DNA of 33,634 nucleotides from Chitinophagales bacterium (GCA_017984135.1 JAGNZZ010000027.1:1-33634), one strand, 5' to 3'; shown: positions 1 to 8,680, counted from the stretch's first letter. Notes: generated by a model not told the origin, from the letters alone. Program-made: numbers and translations.

Positions 1-4
1 AAAG

Positions 5-78
5 TGGAGCATATCGGATTCGAACCGATCGCCTCTACACTGCCAGCGTAGCGCTCTAGCCAAATGAGCTAATGCCCC
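5..78 (-). tRNA. tRNA-Ala (anticodon GGC)
   Basis: On the minus strand this folds as a full cloverleaf. The acceptor stem GGGGCAT pairs with ATGCTCC, with a G-U wobble at the third pair. That G3:U70 pair is the classic identity element for alanyl-tRNA synthetase. The anticodon stem CTACG/TGTAG holds the 7-base loop CTGGCAG, giving anticodon GGC, which reads GCC/GCU alanine codons. The T arm carries GGTTCGAATCC. The discriminator base is A and no CCA end is encoded. It lies 36 bp downstream of lpxB on the same strand. Confidence 0.96.
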
Positions 79-114
79 AATAAAAAAAGAACGAAGCAAA
101 GATAAAAAAATATT

Positions 115-1191
115 TTAAGCTACGATGTCAAAAATTATTTTTGCTACATTTTTTGACGCATTTTTCTGTTCTAATTTGTCGTTCATGTCTTTATAAAAAG
201 CTTCTGTACTGCCTTGAAGTAATTTATTTAATTCAATGTTTATATTTTCTTCAGAACATGCATCTTGAATAAGTTCTTGAATAATTTTCTTTTCAGCAAT
301 TAAATTAGGTAACGAAATAAATTTCACCTTAATCAATAATTTTCCTATGAAATAATTTATCCATGAAGTCTTATACACCACTACTTGTGGAACTCTAAAC
401 AAAGCCGTTTCTAAAGTGGCGGTTCCACTACAAACCACGGCTGCTTTTGATTGTTCTAAAACAGCATACGTATTATCAAACACCAATTGAGCATTAGTTG
501 GCAACGGATTAAGATACCTATCTTTTAAGGGAGAAATGGCAGAAATAAGAAAATGTTCATTGGGAAAATTTGAACAAACTCGAAAAAGAATCGGTAGCAA
601 TTTATTTATTTCTTGATTCCTACTTCCGGGCAATAATGCAATTGAATTTCGGGTTGATTTTATTTCATTTTTTTCTCTATTTGATACTAAAATTTCATCC
701 ATTAATGGATGACCAACATAATAGGCTTTTGTATAATGATGTTTCAAATAAAACGCTTTTTCAAAAGGCAAAATACACAACATCACATCTACATATTTTT
801 TGATGGTATGTACTCTACTTTCATGCCATGCCCAAATGGTTGGAGAAATATAATAAGCTACTTTAATCCCATTTTGTTTACACCATTTTGCCATTCGCAA
901 ATTAAATCCAGGATAATCAATGAGCAAAACAATATCCGGTTCAAATATTTTAATCTCTTTTTTAACGGCTCTAAAATTTCTAATAATAGTGAAAATATTT
1001 TTTACTACTTCAACAAAACCCATGAACGACAATCGTTCCAATCCAAAAATGAGTGAAACGCCTTCTTGCTGTAGATAATTACCGCCAACACCTTTAAATA
1101 CAGCATGTTTGTCGAGTTGTTGTAATTCTTTCACCACTTTACTTCCGTGTAAATCGCCTGATGTTTCACCTGCAATTATGAAGTATTTCAA
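115..1191 (-). CDS. lpxB: Lipid-A-disaccharide synthase LpxB
   Basis: LpxB joins UDP-2,3-diacylglucosamine and lipid X to form the lipid A disaccharide at the inner face of the cytoplasmic membrane. The protein is 358 aa, near the usual length of the GT19 family. It opens with the family N-terminus (YFIIAGETSGDLHG) and has the middle motif PTIWAWHESRV, then LLPGSRNQEI, and CSGTATLETAL in the nucleotide-sugar half. The reading frame has no ATG in the right place. The start that gives the family N-terminus is TTG at 1191, and I see no in-frame ATG just upstream. It follows surE and a small membrane protein in the same direction, with a 51-bp gap, so the three probably share a transcript. Its presence indicates a Gram-negative outer membrane with lipid A. 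Confidence 0.96.
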   Translation of the reverse strand: MKYFIIAGETSGDLHGSKVVKELQQLDKHAVFKGVGGNYLQQEGVSLIFGLERLSFMGFVEVVKNIFTIIRNFRAVKKEIKIFEPDIVLLIDYPGFNLRMAKWCKQNGIKVAYYISPTIWAWHESRVHTIKKYVDVMLCILPFEKAFYLKHHYTKAYYVGHPLMDEILVSNREKNEIKSTRNSIALLPGSRNQEINKLLPILFRVCSNFPNEHFLISAISPLKDRYLNPLPTNAQLVFDNTYAVLEQSKAAVVCSGTATLETALFRVPQVVVYKTSWINYFIGKLLIKVKFISLPNLIAEKKIIQELIQDACSEENINIELNKLLQGSTEAFYKDMNDKLEQKNASKNVAKIIFDIVA

Positions 1192-1242
1192 TTGGATGTA
1201 TCGTTTAAATTTTTGAAAACAGATGGTTATAAATTTATCAAC

Positions 1243-1569
1243 TTACAAAATATAACGAACGACCAACATCGCCACGATATACAATAAAGAAGCTATAAAA
1301 ATACCTTTACAAACATTGAATAATTTCAATAAATTAAAAATAAAAAAGAAAGGTAAATTTAAAAAAACGCAATTTCGGATAAATGTTGGCAAAATAGATG
1401 GTTGTTTAACATTGCCAATAAAACCATTCCAATCGTAGCCTAACCCTTTGAATTTAAGGAGGTATAATATTGCCAACATAAACATCGGAATAATTAATCC
1501 GGCTATAAATCCAATTAATACTGTATCTGTTTTTTGTAAAAAACTTTTAGGTTCTATTTTATTATTCAT
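1243..1569 (-). CDS. Small membrane protein of unknown function between surE and lpxB
   Basis: This 108-aa protein is not one I can assign to a named family. It has three hydrophobic stretches: residues about 16-40 (VLIGFIAGLIIPMFMLAILY), 66-85 (NCVFLNLPFFFIFNLLKLF) and 88-106 (GIFIASLLYIVAMLVVRYI). It is therefore probably a three-pass inner-membrane protein with a short hydrophilic loop rich in Gly and Asn around residues 41-60. Its start overlaps the 3' end of surE by 8 bp and lpxB follows after 51 bp, so it is co-transcribed with them. Position beside lpxB suggests, but does not show, an envelope role. Confidence 0.8.
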   Translation of the reverse strand: MNNKIEPKSFLQKTDTVLIGFIAGLIIPMFMLAILYLLKFKGLGYDWNGFIGNVKQPSILPTFIRNCVFLNLPFFFIFNLLKLFNVCKGIFIASLLYIVAMLVVRYIL

Positions 1570-2341
1570 TTATATTCCAATTTTGATTGATATAAGAAAT
1601 GGCGTGATGATGCGTTAAATCAAATTGTACGGGAACAATTGAAACATAGCCATTTTCCAATGCCCATACGTCAGTATCTTCTCCTTGGTCTTTGTTTACA
1701 AACTTTCCTGTTAGCCAATAATAATTTTTGCCGTTTGGATCACGACGTTCGTCAAATTCTTCTACCCAACGAGCATTGGCTTGACGGCAAATTTTCAAGC
1801 CTTTAATTTCATTCAAAGGTAATTTAGGGAAATTCACATTCAACAATGCATCATTAGAAATTCCTGAATTCAACATATTACGTACAATCCGTTCTGCATA
1901 TACTTGCGCCGCTGTGAAATCGGCATCAAATGAAAAATCTAACAAAGAAAAGCCAATCGCCGGAATACCACTCAAAGCGGCTTCCATAGCTGCCGACATC
2001 GTTCCAGAGTAAATGACATTAATGGATGCATTGGAACCATGATTAATTCCGGAAACACAGATATCGGGTTTGGTATGTAAAATTTTATCGATGGCAATTT
2101 TAACACAATCTACCGGCGTTCCTGAACATTGATAGGAAGGTACATTTAAATCATTAAACACATCTACTTTTTGCAAACGCAATGGTTCATGAATAGTAAT
2201 GGCGTGTCCCATTCCAGATTGTGGACTATCCGGTGCGACCACTGTAACATCGCCAAACTTCACCATCACTTCAACTAATGCACGAATACCGGGCGAAATA
2301 ATTCCATCATCATTGGTAACTAATATTATAGGTTTACTCAT
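1562..2341 (-). CDS. surE: 5'/3'-nucleotidase SurE
   Basis: SurE is a metal-dependent cytoplasmic phosphatase acting on nucleoside 5'- and 3'-monophosphates, linked to stationary-phase survival. The 259-aa protein starts with ILVTNDDGI, which carries the two acidic metal ligands of the family (DD). It continues with APDSPQSGMGHAIT, CSGTPVDCVK and VSGINHGSNASINVIYSGTM, the Asn and Ser metal- and phosphate-binding segment. Length is typical. It is the first gene of the surE-small membrane protein-lpxB unit. A TATCTTTG element sits 4 nt before its ATG, and the divergent DUF4230 gene starts about 90 bp away. Confidence 0.96.
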   Translation of the reverse strand: MSKPIILVTNDDGIISPGIRALVEVMVKFGDVTVVAPDSPQSGMGHAITIHEPLRLQKVDVFNDLNVPSYQCSGTPVDCVKIAIDKILHTKPDICVSGINHGSNASINVIYSGTMSAAMEAALSGIPAIGFSLLDFSFDADFTAAQVYAERIVRNMLNSGISNDALLNVNFPKLPLNEIKGLKICRQANARWVEEFDERRDPNGKNYYWLTGKFVNKDQGEDTDVWALENGYVSIVPVQFDLTHHHAISYINQNWNINE

Positions 2342-2345
2342 ACAG

Positions 2346-2353
2346 CAAAGATA
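2346..2353 (-). promoter_or_regulatory. -7 promoter element of surE
   Basis: The minus strand reads TATCTTTG, a perfect match to the Bacteroidota -7 consensus TAnnTTTG, followed by 4 nt and then the surE ATG. No clear -33 TTG lies 17-23 nt upstream. If used, the transcript would start at or within a few bases of the start codon. Confidence 0.45.
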
Positions 2354-2418
2354 GGAAATAGAAATAGAATTAAATGGAATTAGAACCCTATAAATACAGT
2401 TATATTCTATAAAATGTT

Positions 2419-2426
2419 TAGATTTG
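2419..2426 (+). promoter_or_regulatory. -7 promoter element of the DUF4230 gene
   Basis: TAGATTTG matches TAnnTTTG and is followed by 5 nt and ATG at 2432. It lies downstream of an earlier in-frame ATG at 2414, which is one reason for taking 2432 as the start. No -33 element is evident. Confidence 0.4.
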
Positions 2427-2431
2427 AAATC

Positions 2432-3049
2432 ATGAAATCATCGAAAAATATAGTAATTGGGATACTACTGGTTTTAGTATCTTTTTTATCTTTTAAATTG
2501 TTTATTAAAAATTTATTGGAGAAAAAAAATCACTCAGAAGTAACAAGCACCATTGTTATTGAACGCATTCAGAAAGTTATGAAGTTAGTAACCGTTGAAG
2601 GTAATTTTTCTGAATTAATGAATTATAAGGATTTTGATTATGTAGATTTTCCAGGTTTTAGAAAAGATGCCATAGTACAAGTAAATGCAAAAGTTTCCAT
2701 TGGATATAATTTAGAAAATTTAAAAATGACAACTAATGAAAAAGAGAAAAAAATTATTATTCAACAAATGCCTAAACCTCAAATTTTATCAATTGACACA
2801 GACATAAAATTTAATAATTTAAGTTCCGGTTGGTTCACCAGTTTTTCTGAAGCAGAACTGAGTAAGCTTAATCAATTAGGTAAAGAAAAAATACGTGAAA
2901 AAGCATTGAATGCCGAATTAATTAAACAAGCAGAAGAACAACGTGCAGATATGTTTGATTTATTATTTTATATGGCAAAACAAAATGGATACAAAATTAT
3001 AATAGAAGGAAATGAATTACAAGAGATGCATATTATACAAAAAAATTAA
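2432..3049 (+). CDS. DUF4230 domain-containing protein
   Basis: This 205-aa protein looks like the DUF4230 family of uncharacterised, membrane-anchored proteins. One N-terminal membrane segment (IVIGILLVLVSFLSFKLF, residues about 6-23) is followed by a soluble region outside the cytoplasm. That region contains VIERIQKVMKLVTVEGNFSE, a beta-rich middle with a segment like KKIIIQQMPKPQILSID, and a C-terminal helical part. An ATG at 2414 would add six residues (MFRFEI). I prefer 2432 because it gives the typical basic start before the membrane helix and because a TAnnTTTG promoter element lies between the two ATGs. It precedes the DUF456 gene by 20 bp. The biochemical function is unknown. Confidence 0.82.
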   Translation: MKSSKNIVIGILLVLVSFLSFKLFIKNLLEKKNHSEVTSTIVIERIQKVMKLVTVEGNFSELMNYKDFDYVDFPGFRKDAIVQVNAKVSIGYNLENLKMTTNEKEKKIIIQQMPKPQILSIDTDIKFNNLSSGWFTSFSEAELSKLNQLGKEKIREKALNAELIKQAEEQRADMFDLLFYMAKQNGYKIIIEGNELQEMHIIQKN

Positions 3050-3069
3050 GCACATTTAATATCTAAAAA

Positions 3070-3561
3070 ATGGAAGCAGGAATATTAATTACAATTGGTA
3101 TAATTTTATTAGTAATAGGTTTAGTAAGTTGTGTATTGCCACCACTTCCCGGACCTCCAATTGCATTCATTGCACTCTTAATTGCTTCGTATGCTTTAAA
3201 CAAAACCATTGATTTGCCAGCATGGCTATTAATTACTTATGCTATTATTACTATTTTTATTTTAATTATAGACAATTTTATTCCCATTTGGAGTACTAAA
3301 AAATTTGGTGGAACAAAAGCCGGCATTCGCGGTTGTTTTATTGGCATTTTAGTAGGTGTACTTTTTTCTCCTTTTGGTGGAATTTCAATTATTATATGTC
3401 CATTTTTAGGTGCCATGATTGGTGAAATGGTAGATGGTCAGGATTTTAAAACATCGTTTAAATCAGGTATTGGTTCCTTTGTAGGATTTTTATTAACCAG
3501 TGGAATTAAAATTATTTTAGTGTTGATGATGAGCTATCATTTCTTTAAAGCTGTATTCTAA
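3070..3561 (+). CDS. DUF456 family membrane protein
   Basis: The 163-aa protein matches the layout of DUF456, a small multi-pass membrane family of unknown function. It begins with a hydrophobic helix and the motif CVLPPLPGPPIA (residues about 22-33). The remaining sequence has about four more hydrophobic segments, with glycine-rich stretches (FGGTKAGIRGCFIGILVGVLF, GGISIIICPFLGAMIGEM) that resemble the repeated glycine-zipper-like halves of the family. Length is normal. It sits 20 bp after the DUF4230 gene and 9 bp before the next gene, so these are likely co-transcribed. Confidence 0.85.
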   Translation: MEAGILITIGIILLVIGLVSCVLPPLPGPPIAFIALLIASYALNKTIDLPAWLLITYAIITIFILIIDNFIPIWSTKKFGGTKAGIRGCFIGILVGVLFSPFGGISIIICPFLGAMIGEMVDGQDFKTSFKSGIGSFVGFLLTSGIKIILVLMMSYHFFKAVF

Positions 3562-3570
3562 AATAAATAA

Positions 3571-4116
3571 ATGCTTAAAAAATTATATTTAGTCAGGTTA
3601 TTTCGGCAAAATAAAATCATGTTTATTTTTGTACTTATTTTTATTTTCTTTCAAGGTTTATTCAATTATAAAAAAGTACATTCCTTTCCATGGTATGTGT
3701 GGGATATGTATTCACGACCACAAACCATTGCTGACACCATTACTCAAACGGAAATTTTTATCGACAATAAACGCATGGATATTACCAGTATTCCTATTTG
3801 GCAAGAAGCTACCATTTTAAATACTTATAAAATGTATAATTGGATGCGCATGAATAATTACAATGATCCCATGCAAGAAGTTGTTAAAAATAGAACTATA
3901 TATTTCTCAGAAAAAACGCGTTCGTTTATTGCATATAAAATTAATAATCATAAAGAAGAAACCATTCAATATCCTCGTTGGTTACTTCACTATTTAGAAA
4001 CCATTACAGATAAAGAAATTAGAGAAGTAGCACTTAGAGACGTACAATATAAATTGGAAAACAATGCTTATGTGCCGATTGATAATAGCTGGGAAGTATT
4101 GAAAATTACGAAATGA
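3571..4116 (+). CDS. Unrecognised protein with one N-terminal membrane segment
   Basis: I do not recognise the family. The 181-aa protein has a basic N-terminus, one membrane segment at residues about 16-33 (IMFIFVLIFIFFQGLFNY), and a soluble domain with many aromatic residues (FPWYVWDMYS, YKMYNWMRMNNYN). No lipobox or catalytic motif is visible. It starts 9 bp after the DUF456 gene, and its stop overlaps the next start in an ATGA, implying translational coupling with the multi-pass protein that follows. The pair may form a membrane complex, but this is inference from the overlap only. Confidence 0.75.
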   Translation: MLKKLYLVRLFRQNKIMFIFVLIFIFFQGLFNYKKVHSFPWYVWDMYSRPQTIADTITQTEIFIDNKRMDITSIPIWQEATILNTYKMYNWMRMNNYNDPMQEVVKNRTIYFSEKTRSFIAYKINNHKEETIQYPRWLLHYLETITDKEIREVALRDVQYKLENNAYVPIDNSWEVLKITK

Positions 4117-4949
4117 CTAAAATTACCCAAATACAATTTTCAGAAAAAACTTTTGCGAAACTCTTTTTTGGGTATTTTATTTTATTACTTTTTTACCGAT
4201 TACACAGTAGTGCTTTTTTAATTTATGCTTTTGGTCAACCCATGAAAGGACCAGATGTGGACTATGCGTATTGGCTAAGTTGCAGTATTGGGTTTCCTCA
4301 TTTTATCATCACACAATTTTGGACTTGTGTATTAGTAGATATTGGGGTTATGGTGTTTGCATTTGCCTGTTTCTTTGAGTCAAAATATCGTTCATTTTTT
4401 GGTTTAGCCTTATTGCTATTTTATTTCACTCAGCGCATGACTTTAGAAACCTATTCCTGTGCACATGTAAAAAGCACTAGTGCTATATTTATTGCATTAA
4501 TTCCATTTTGTTTTCAAAAGAAAAATAATTTCTTACTGAGCATGGAATTTGCACGATATTTTTTAATCTACATATTAGTCATGTCAGCCTATTCAAAAAT
4601 AAACAATGGATTATTATTCAACCCAAGTAATTTTGCCAATATACTAATTAATCAACACAGTGATTTAGCCACGTTGAATCCAACACACTATTGCTATTCT
4701 ATTGCCAAGATACTTATCCAACATCCAATATATGCTGCCCTATCGTATGTGCTTTTATTTTGCACGCAAGCCATTTTTATTATTGGTTTTTTTACTAAAA
4801 AATATGATAGAATTTTATTTATATGTTTACTGATTTTTTCTACACTCACCTATTTTGTGATGCGTATCTATAATTTTGACATTGTCGTTCTGGGTTTGTC
4901 ATTATTGTATTTCAAATCAACTGCATCAAAAGACATTATTAAAAATTAG
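4113..4949 (+). CDS. Unrecognised multi-pass membrane protein
   Basis: This 278-aa protein has roughly seven to eight hydrophobic segments spread over its whole length, for example LFFGYFILLLFYRL, FWTCVLVDIGVMVFAFACFF and YVLLFCTQAIFIIGFF. Polar residues within or near the membrane segments include FTQRMTLETYSCAHVKS. The overall look is reminiscent of HTTM/vitamin-K-gamma-carboxylase-like or DoxX-like membrane proteins, but no motif is clear enough to name it. It overlaps the preceding gene by 4 bp (ATGA). The ceramidase-like gene follows after 82 bp. Confidence 0.75.
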   Translation: MTKITQIQFSEKTFAKLFFGYFILLLFYRLHSSAFLIYAFGQPMKGPDVDYAYWLSCSIGFPHFIITQFWTCVLVDIGVMVFAFACFFESKYRSFFGLALLLFYFTQRMTLETYSCAHVKSTSAIFIALIPFCFQKKNNFLLSMEFARYFLIYILVMSAYSKINNGLLFNPSNFANILINQHSDLATLNPTHYCYSIAKILIQHPIYAALSYVLLFCTQAIFIIGFFTKKYDRILFICLLIFSTLTYFVMRIYNFDIVVLGLSLLYFKSTASKDIIKN

Positions 4950-4994
4950 GAACTCTTTAACAATCGTTTTAAATGCAACTAAAATCAATTTCTT

Positions 4995-5002
4995 TATATT
5001 TG
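4995..5002 (+). promoter_or_regulatory. Possible -7 element before the ceramidase-like gene
   Basis: TATATTTG matches TAnnTTTG, 29 nt upstream of the chosen ATG at 5032 and downstream of the previous stop codon. No convincing -33 TTG accompanies it. It could give the ceramidase-like gene its own promoter inside an otherwise co-directional run. Confidence 0.3.
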
Positions 5003-5031
5003 AGTATTCCTATTTAATTAAACGCAACCAA

Positions 5032-5946
5032 ATGCCTGTTTTAGATTTTGATAAATTCAGAGAAAATTTTAGTCTGCATAATCATAGACCACGTGTTTTT
5101 TCATGGCCATTTTTTGGTACTATTATTATTGCTGCAGGATTATTTGTGCTATATAAATTAAATCAATACGTAGATCCTTGGGCAAGTTGGCGACAAGCCA
5201 TCGGCAATGCCACTCATTTTTGCGAGATGAATCGATTTGACCAACTCATTGTACAACCTACCAACACATGGTCAAATTTAGGCTACATCATTGTTGGATT
5301 TATCTTTATTAGTATTGCTAAGAATGACCATAAATATGAACATCGGAAGCACGTGAATAATTTATTGGCAAAATTTCCAGGCTTCTCTTACTTAATTGGA
5401 TTTTCTGCTTTGTATTTAGGAATTGGAAGTTTTATGTATCATGCAACGCTGACGTTCTTCTTTCAAAAATTAGATCAAACAGGTATGTACTTTTTATTAA
5501 TCGCATTTTTGGCTTATGTTTTATTTAAATTATTTCCGCAAATAAAATTTAGAGGCAAACTATATGTATCCAATAATTTTTTTATTGCAGCAGCTATTGT
5601 TTTACAGATTTTATTTTTCTTCTTTTTATGGAGATTGCCCATAAATATTTTATTTCCTGCATTGACAATTTCTTTCTTCATTGCCAATTTTATTTTAATT
5701 GCTAAAATCAGAAATTCAGTTTCAATTTTGAGTTTATTAAAAGCATCCGGCATTACATTATTAATTGCTGCTAGTGTATGGATATTAGATATCACCAACA
5801 AATTATGTTCACCAACGAGTGTACTTCAAGGACATGCATTATGGCATATCCTGAATTGTGCCAGTATCTTTTTAGCCTATTTATATTATAGAAGTGAAAC
5901 ATTTTTATCGGAAGAAGAAATGGAAGCAGCAGAAGCCGTTTCATAA
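5032..5946 (+). CDS. Ceramidase-like membrane hydrolase (CREST superfamily)
   Basis: The 304-aa, roughly seven-pass protein belongs to the alkaline ceramidase (PF05875-like) branch of the CREST membrane hydrolases. All five residues known to form the zinc site and active centre of human ACER3 are present with the same spacing: S133 and H137 in GIGSFMYH, D148 eleven residues later in KLDQTGM, and H268 and H272 in GHALWHIL. The N-terminal CEMN and QPTNTWSNL motifs also match the family. The reading frame extends upstream to 4876, but that would overlap the preceding gene and add 52 residues lacking family features, so ATG 5032 is chosen. The family cleaves the amide bond of ceramides; the substrate here is unproven. 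It ends 5 bp from the convergent gene. Confidence 0.83.
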   Translation: MPVLDFDKFRENFSLHNHRPRVFSWPFFGTIIIAAGLFVLYKLNQYVDPWASWRQAIGNATHFCEMNRFDQLIVQPTNTWSNLGYIIVGFIFISIAKNDHKYEHRKHVNNLLAKFPGFSYLIGFSALYLGIGSFMYHATLTFFFQKLDQTGMYFLLIAFLAYVLFKLFPQIKFRGKLYVSNNFFIAAAIVLQILFFFFLWRLPINILFPALTISFFIANFILIAKIRNSVSILSLLKASGITLLIAASVWILDITNKLCSPTSVLQGHALWHILNCASIFLAYLYYRSETFLSEEEMEAAEAVS

Positions 5947-5951
5947 TTACG

Positions 5952-7511
5952 CTATATGTTATCCATATCCAAATAAGCAAATTTCAAGAATCGTTTAATT
6001 CTAAAAATGGCATTTGCCGATTCTTGAATACCGTTATTTAACGCGGTTTTTAAATCTGAATATTCTTTTGCTGACTTTCGAACATATACATGCACGTAAT
6101 AACCATTTTCTCTACAAATAGTATAACCTAAATACTCAAAATCTGGATTCTTGTCCACCATATTGTAAATTAGCTTACAATTACTCAAATCCTTTACAAA
6201 TAAATCTTTATTGGCATTAGCACCACCAATTAAAATGACATCTGCATGCGCAGAATCTACGTAGGCTTGTGAGAGTTTATGCTTGGCAAAATAAGGATCT
6301 GTAAGGCCATTATAATCATGGCAAGTAGCTTTTACATAATGCGGAAATACGCCAGCATCTCCAAATAAAATGTGAATGTCTTTTTGTTCAATGTTTTTTA
6401 TTTTATTGATGTTTTTAGCTAATAAATAATGAGAACGAGGCACAAAAAAAGCAGAACCGGCATTATTTGTGATAGATGCAAGTTCGATAAAATTTTCATT
6501 ATATAATCCTTTCGATAAAATAATTAAATTTAAAAAACCAGCCACCATCATGATTTTTATTCTATCTACTTTGGAAAACTTTTCAATACTCAACAAAGCA
6601 AATAAAACAAATGGAACAAACAATTGAAATGGAAATCGATCGGCAAAATTCATTACTAAAAATGACTTACCATACAATCCAAAAAATATAAAAAAAGACA
6701 ATAAACCTAAATAAAAAACCGGCTTATATTTTCTAAATAAAAACAAAATTAAACCAGCACATACTAAATAATGCCAGGACGTATAAAGGTTGAAAAAGAA
6801 AGCTAAGTAGCCAAATTGATTATCCATTACTTTGTGATAAAATGGCAATGGAAATAATAATCCAAAATAAGCATATCGAGCAAAGAAATAAATTAAACCG
6901 ATGATGCCTACTACTACAATTGGCAAAATTTGGAATTTAATTTTTCGATGGAAAAACAAATACCAAAAATAAAATGCTGAATAAATGACTGCTTCTGGTC
7001 GCGTTAATGCCAAAGCAAAGCACAAAAACCAAAGTATCCAATGTTGTTTGGCGCTGATTTGTTCTTTATTTACGAGAATAAATGATTCTATCAATAAATA
7101 AACCCAAAGTATTGTTTCTAAGCCTGAAAAAGTGTGTACATATACTTGCCAATTGGTTACTAAAATTAACAATGCAAACAAGGCTATTTTTTTAGAGGCT
7201 ATTTTTGTGTAAATCCGATACAACATCCACAGCAAAATAAACAAGCCAATTATTTTAATAAAAATATGTGGTGGCACATTTAAAAGATATGGAAATATGG
7301 TAAACAGTGCATAGATAAAACTCGTGTAGGCTTCAATGGGTTTTCCGTTGGTGCTCCAACTCCAAACACCATGTTGAATTAGATTGTAGCCGTATTTAAA
7401 GAAAATAAATCCATCATCAATTACAATTTGAAAGAACAATAAAATACCTAACAACAGCGAACCGACAATTCCTGAAATCAAACTCAGCGTAATCACTTTA
7501 TCTCTTTTCAT
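5952..7511 (-). CDS. GT-C-type membrane glycosyltransferase-like protein
   Basis: The 519-aa protein has about ten or eleven membrane segments and a soluble C-terminal domain from residue about 370. The first external loop starts with IDDGFIFFKYGYNLIQ (D32, D33) and continues to a Trp-rich stretch and EAYTSFIYALF. This arrangement matches GT-C glycosyltransferases that use polyprenyl-phosphate sugars, such as mycobacterial AftB-like and related bacterial proteins, in which an acidic pair in loop 1 is catalytic. The sugar and acceptor cannot be told. Its start overlaps the acyltransferase stop by 4 bp, so the two are translationally coupled and may both modify a surface glycan or lipid. Confidence 0.78.
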   Translation of the reverse strand: MKRDKVITLSLISGIVGSLLLGILLFFQIVIDDGFIFFKYGYNLIQHGVWSWSTNGKPIEAYTSFIYALFTIFPYLLNVPPHIFIKIIGLFILLWMLYRIYTKIASKKIALFALLILVTNWQVYVHTFSGLETILWVYLLIESFILVNKEQISAKQHWILWFLCFALALTRPEAVIYSAFYFWYLFFHRKIKFQILPIVVVGIIGLIYFFARYAYFGLLFPLPFYHKVMDNQFGYLAFFFNLYTSWHYLVCAGLILFLFRKYKPVFYLGLLSFFIFFGLYGKSFLVMNFADRFPFQLFVPFVLFALLSIEKFSKVDRIKIMMVAGFLNLIILSKGLYNENFIELASITNNAGSAFFVPRSHYLLAKNINKIKNIEQKDIHILFGDAGVFPHYVKATCHDYNGLTDPYFAKHKLSQAYVDSAHADVILIGGANANKDLFVKDLSNCKLIYNMVDKNPDFEYLGYTICRENGYYVHVYVRKSAKEYSDLKTALNNGIQESANAIFRIKRFLKFAYLDMDNI

Positions 7512-8680
7512 TTCTTTAATTTAAATTGTAAAAATTTAGATTCATAATATTTATAGGAAACATGTGCAACGACAAACGTGCAGACAAACGAGAAGAAATA
7601 CACGAACAGATTAAAATAAAGTGTGTTGCTGATTTGTAAATATTTCGCCAAAACAATCACGGCTATAATTACTATCACATGGTACAAATAAACGCCATAC
7701 GTAATGGAACCAAAATAGGAAATCCATTTACTATCTAACCATTTATGCCTGATGTCTTCGCGTGTTAAAAACAATATAAGTACGGCCCATTGCAAGGAAT
7801 ATATTTCATGAATAACAATTGGAAAATCCAATCCTATGGCTAACATGATTATCATGGAAATTAAACTTATAGCCACTACACTATTTTTTTTAAAGAATTG
7901 CAGGTATCGATGATCGGTGATGTACATGTATGCAAATACGCATCCAATCAACATACAATATAAACGAGTTAGGTATAAAAACGAAAGTGTGGCTGCTAAA
8001 ACGCTATTCAACATGGAGTTTTTGAAAAATAGCTTATTAAGTATAACCATCAATATCAATAAAAAATACCAAATATACACTGCAAAAAATGCATACTTAA
8101 ACATCTTTTTATAGTTCTTAAATTTATTCACAAACAAGGGCCAAAATAAATAAAACAATTCTTCGGAACCAATGCTCCAAAAATGTCCGGCATATACTAC
8201 CATTCCTTGAAAAGTGAATGCCAATGCGCCGGCTAATTGTGGCAACAACACTAAAAATATACCAGCATAAACGCCTTTTGAAATATCAATTTCATTTAGA
8301 GTAGGAAAAAATTTAGTGAAATAAATTTCGTTGTATGTTGTTTGTAAAAAAGAATTGGGTGCAATAATCCAATAAAGGATAAAACACAAAAAATACAATG
8401 GCCAAATACGGGTAACTCGCGAGCTATAAAAACGTGGAAGGCTAATGGTACTGGTTTCGCTTTTCATTTTTTCCGAAAATAAAAAATATGAAATAAGAAA
8501 ACCACTCATGGTAAAAAACATCGTAATGGAGGATGTTGCCAATGGTTCAAAAAAATTATATTGGCGATATAAACTTGGATATTTTAATACGTATTTTATT
8601 TCTTCTATGTGAAACATTAATACATAACAGGCTAAATATAAGCGAACGCCATTAAAATTATGAAAATATTTTTTTGCCAT
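7508..8680 (-). CDS. Acyltransferase-3 family membrane protein (OafA/YrhL-like)
   Basis: This 390-aa, roughly ten-pass protein belongs to the acyltransferase-3 family, which transfers acetyl or other acyl groups onto surface sugars. Diagnostic features are the N-terminal GVRLYLACYVLMFHIEE with the conserved His at residue 24, the MFFTMSGFLISYFLF segment, and the SRVTRIWPLYFL segment carrying the RxxR signature. The C-terminus is a short basic tail. It follows the ABC-F gene by 12 bp and overlaps the glycosyltransferase gene by 4 bp (ATGA). The likely role is O-acylation of a cell-surface polysaccharide or lipid made with the neighbouring GT-C enzyme. The substrate is unknown. Confidence 0.9.
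   Translation of the reverse strand: MAKKYFHNFNGVRLYLACYVLMFHIEEIKYVLKYPSLYRQYNFFEPLATSSITMFFTMSGFLISYFLFSEKMKSETSTISLPRFYSSRVTRIWPLYFLCFILYWIIAPNSFLQTTYNEIYFTKFFPTLNEIDISKGVYAGIFLVLLPQLAGALAFTFQGMVVYAGHFWSIGSEELFYLFWPLFVNKFKNYKKMFKYAFFAVYIWYFLLILMVILNKLFFKNSMLNSVLAATLSFLYLTRLYCMLIGCVFAYMYITDHRYLQFFKKNSVVAISLISMIIMLAIGLDFPIVIHEIYSLQWAVLILFLTREDIRHKWLDSKWISYFGSITYGVYLYHVIVIIAVIVLAKYLQISNTLYFNLFVYFFSFVCTFVVAHVSYKYYESKFLQFKLKK

Noticed and set aside
4876..5031. Longer start for the ceramidase-like gene
   Set aside because: It would overlap the preceding gene by 74 bp and add 52 residues without family match; a promoter-like element lies inside this stretch.
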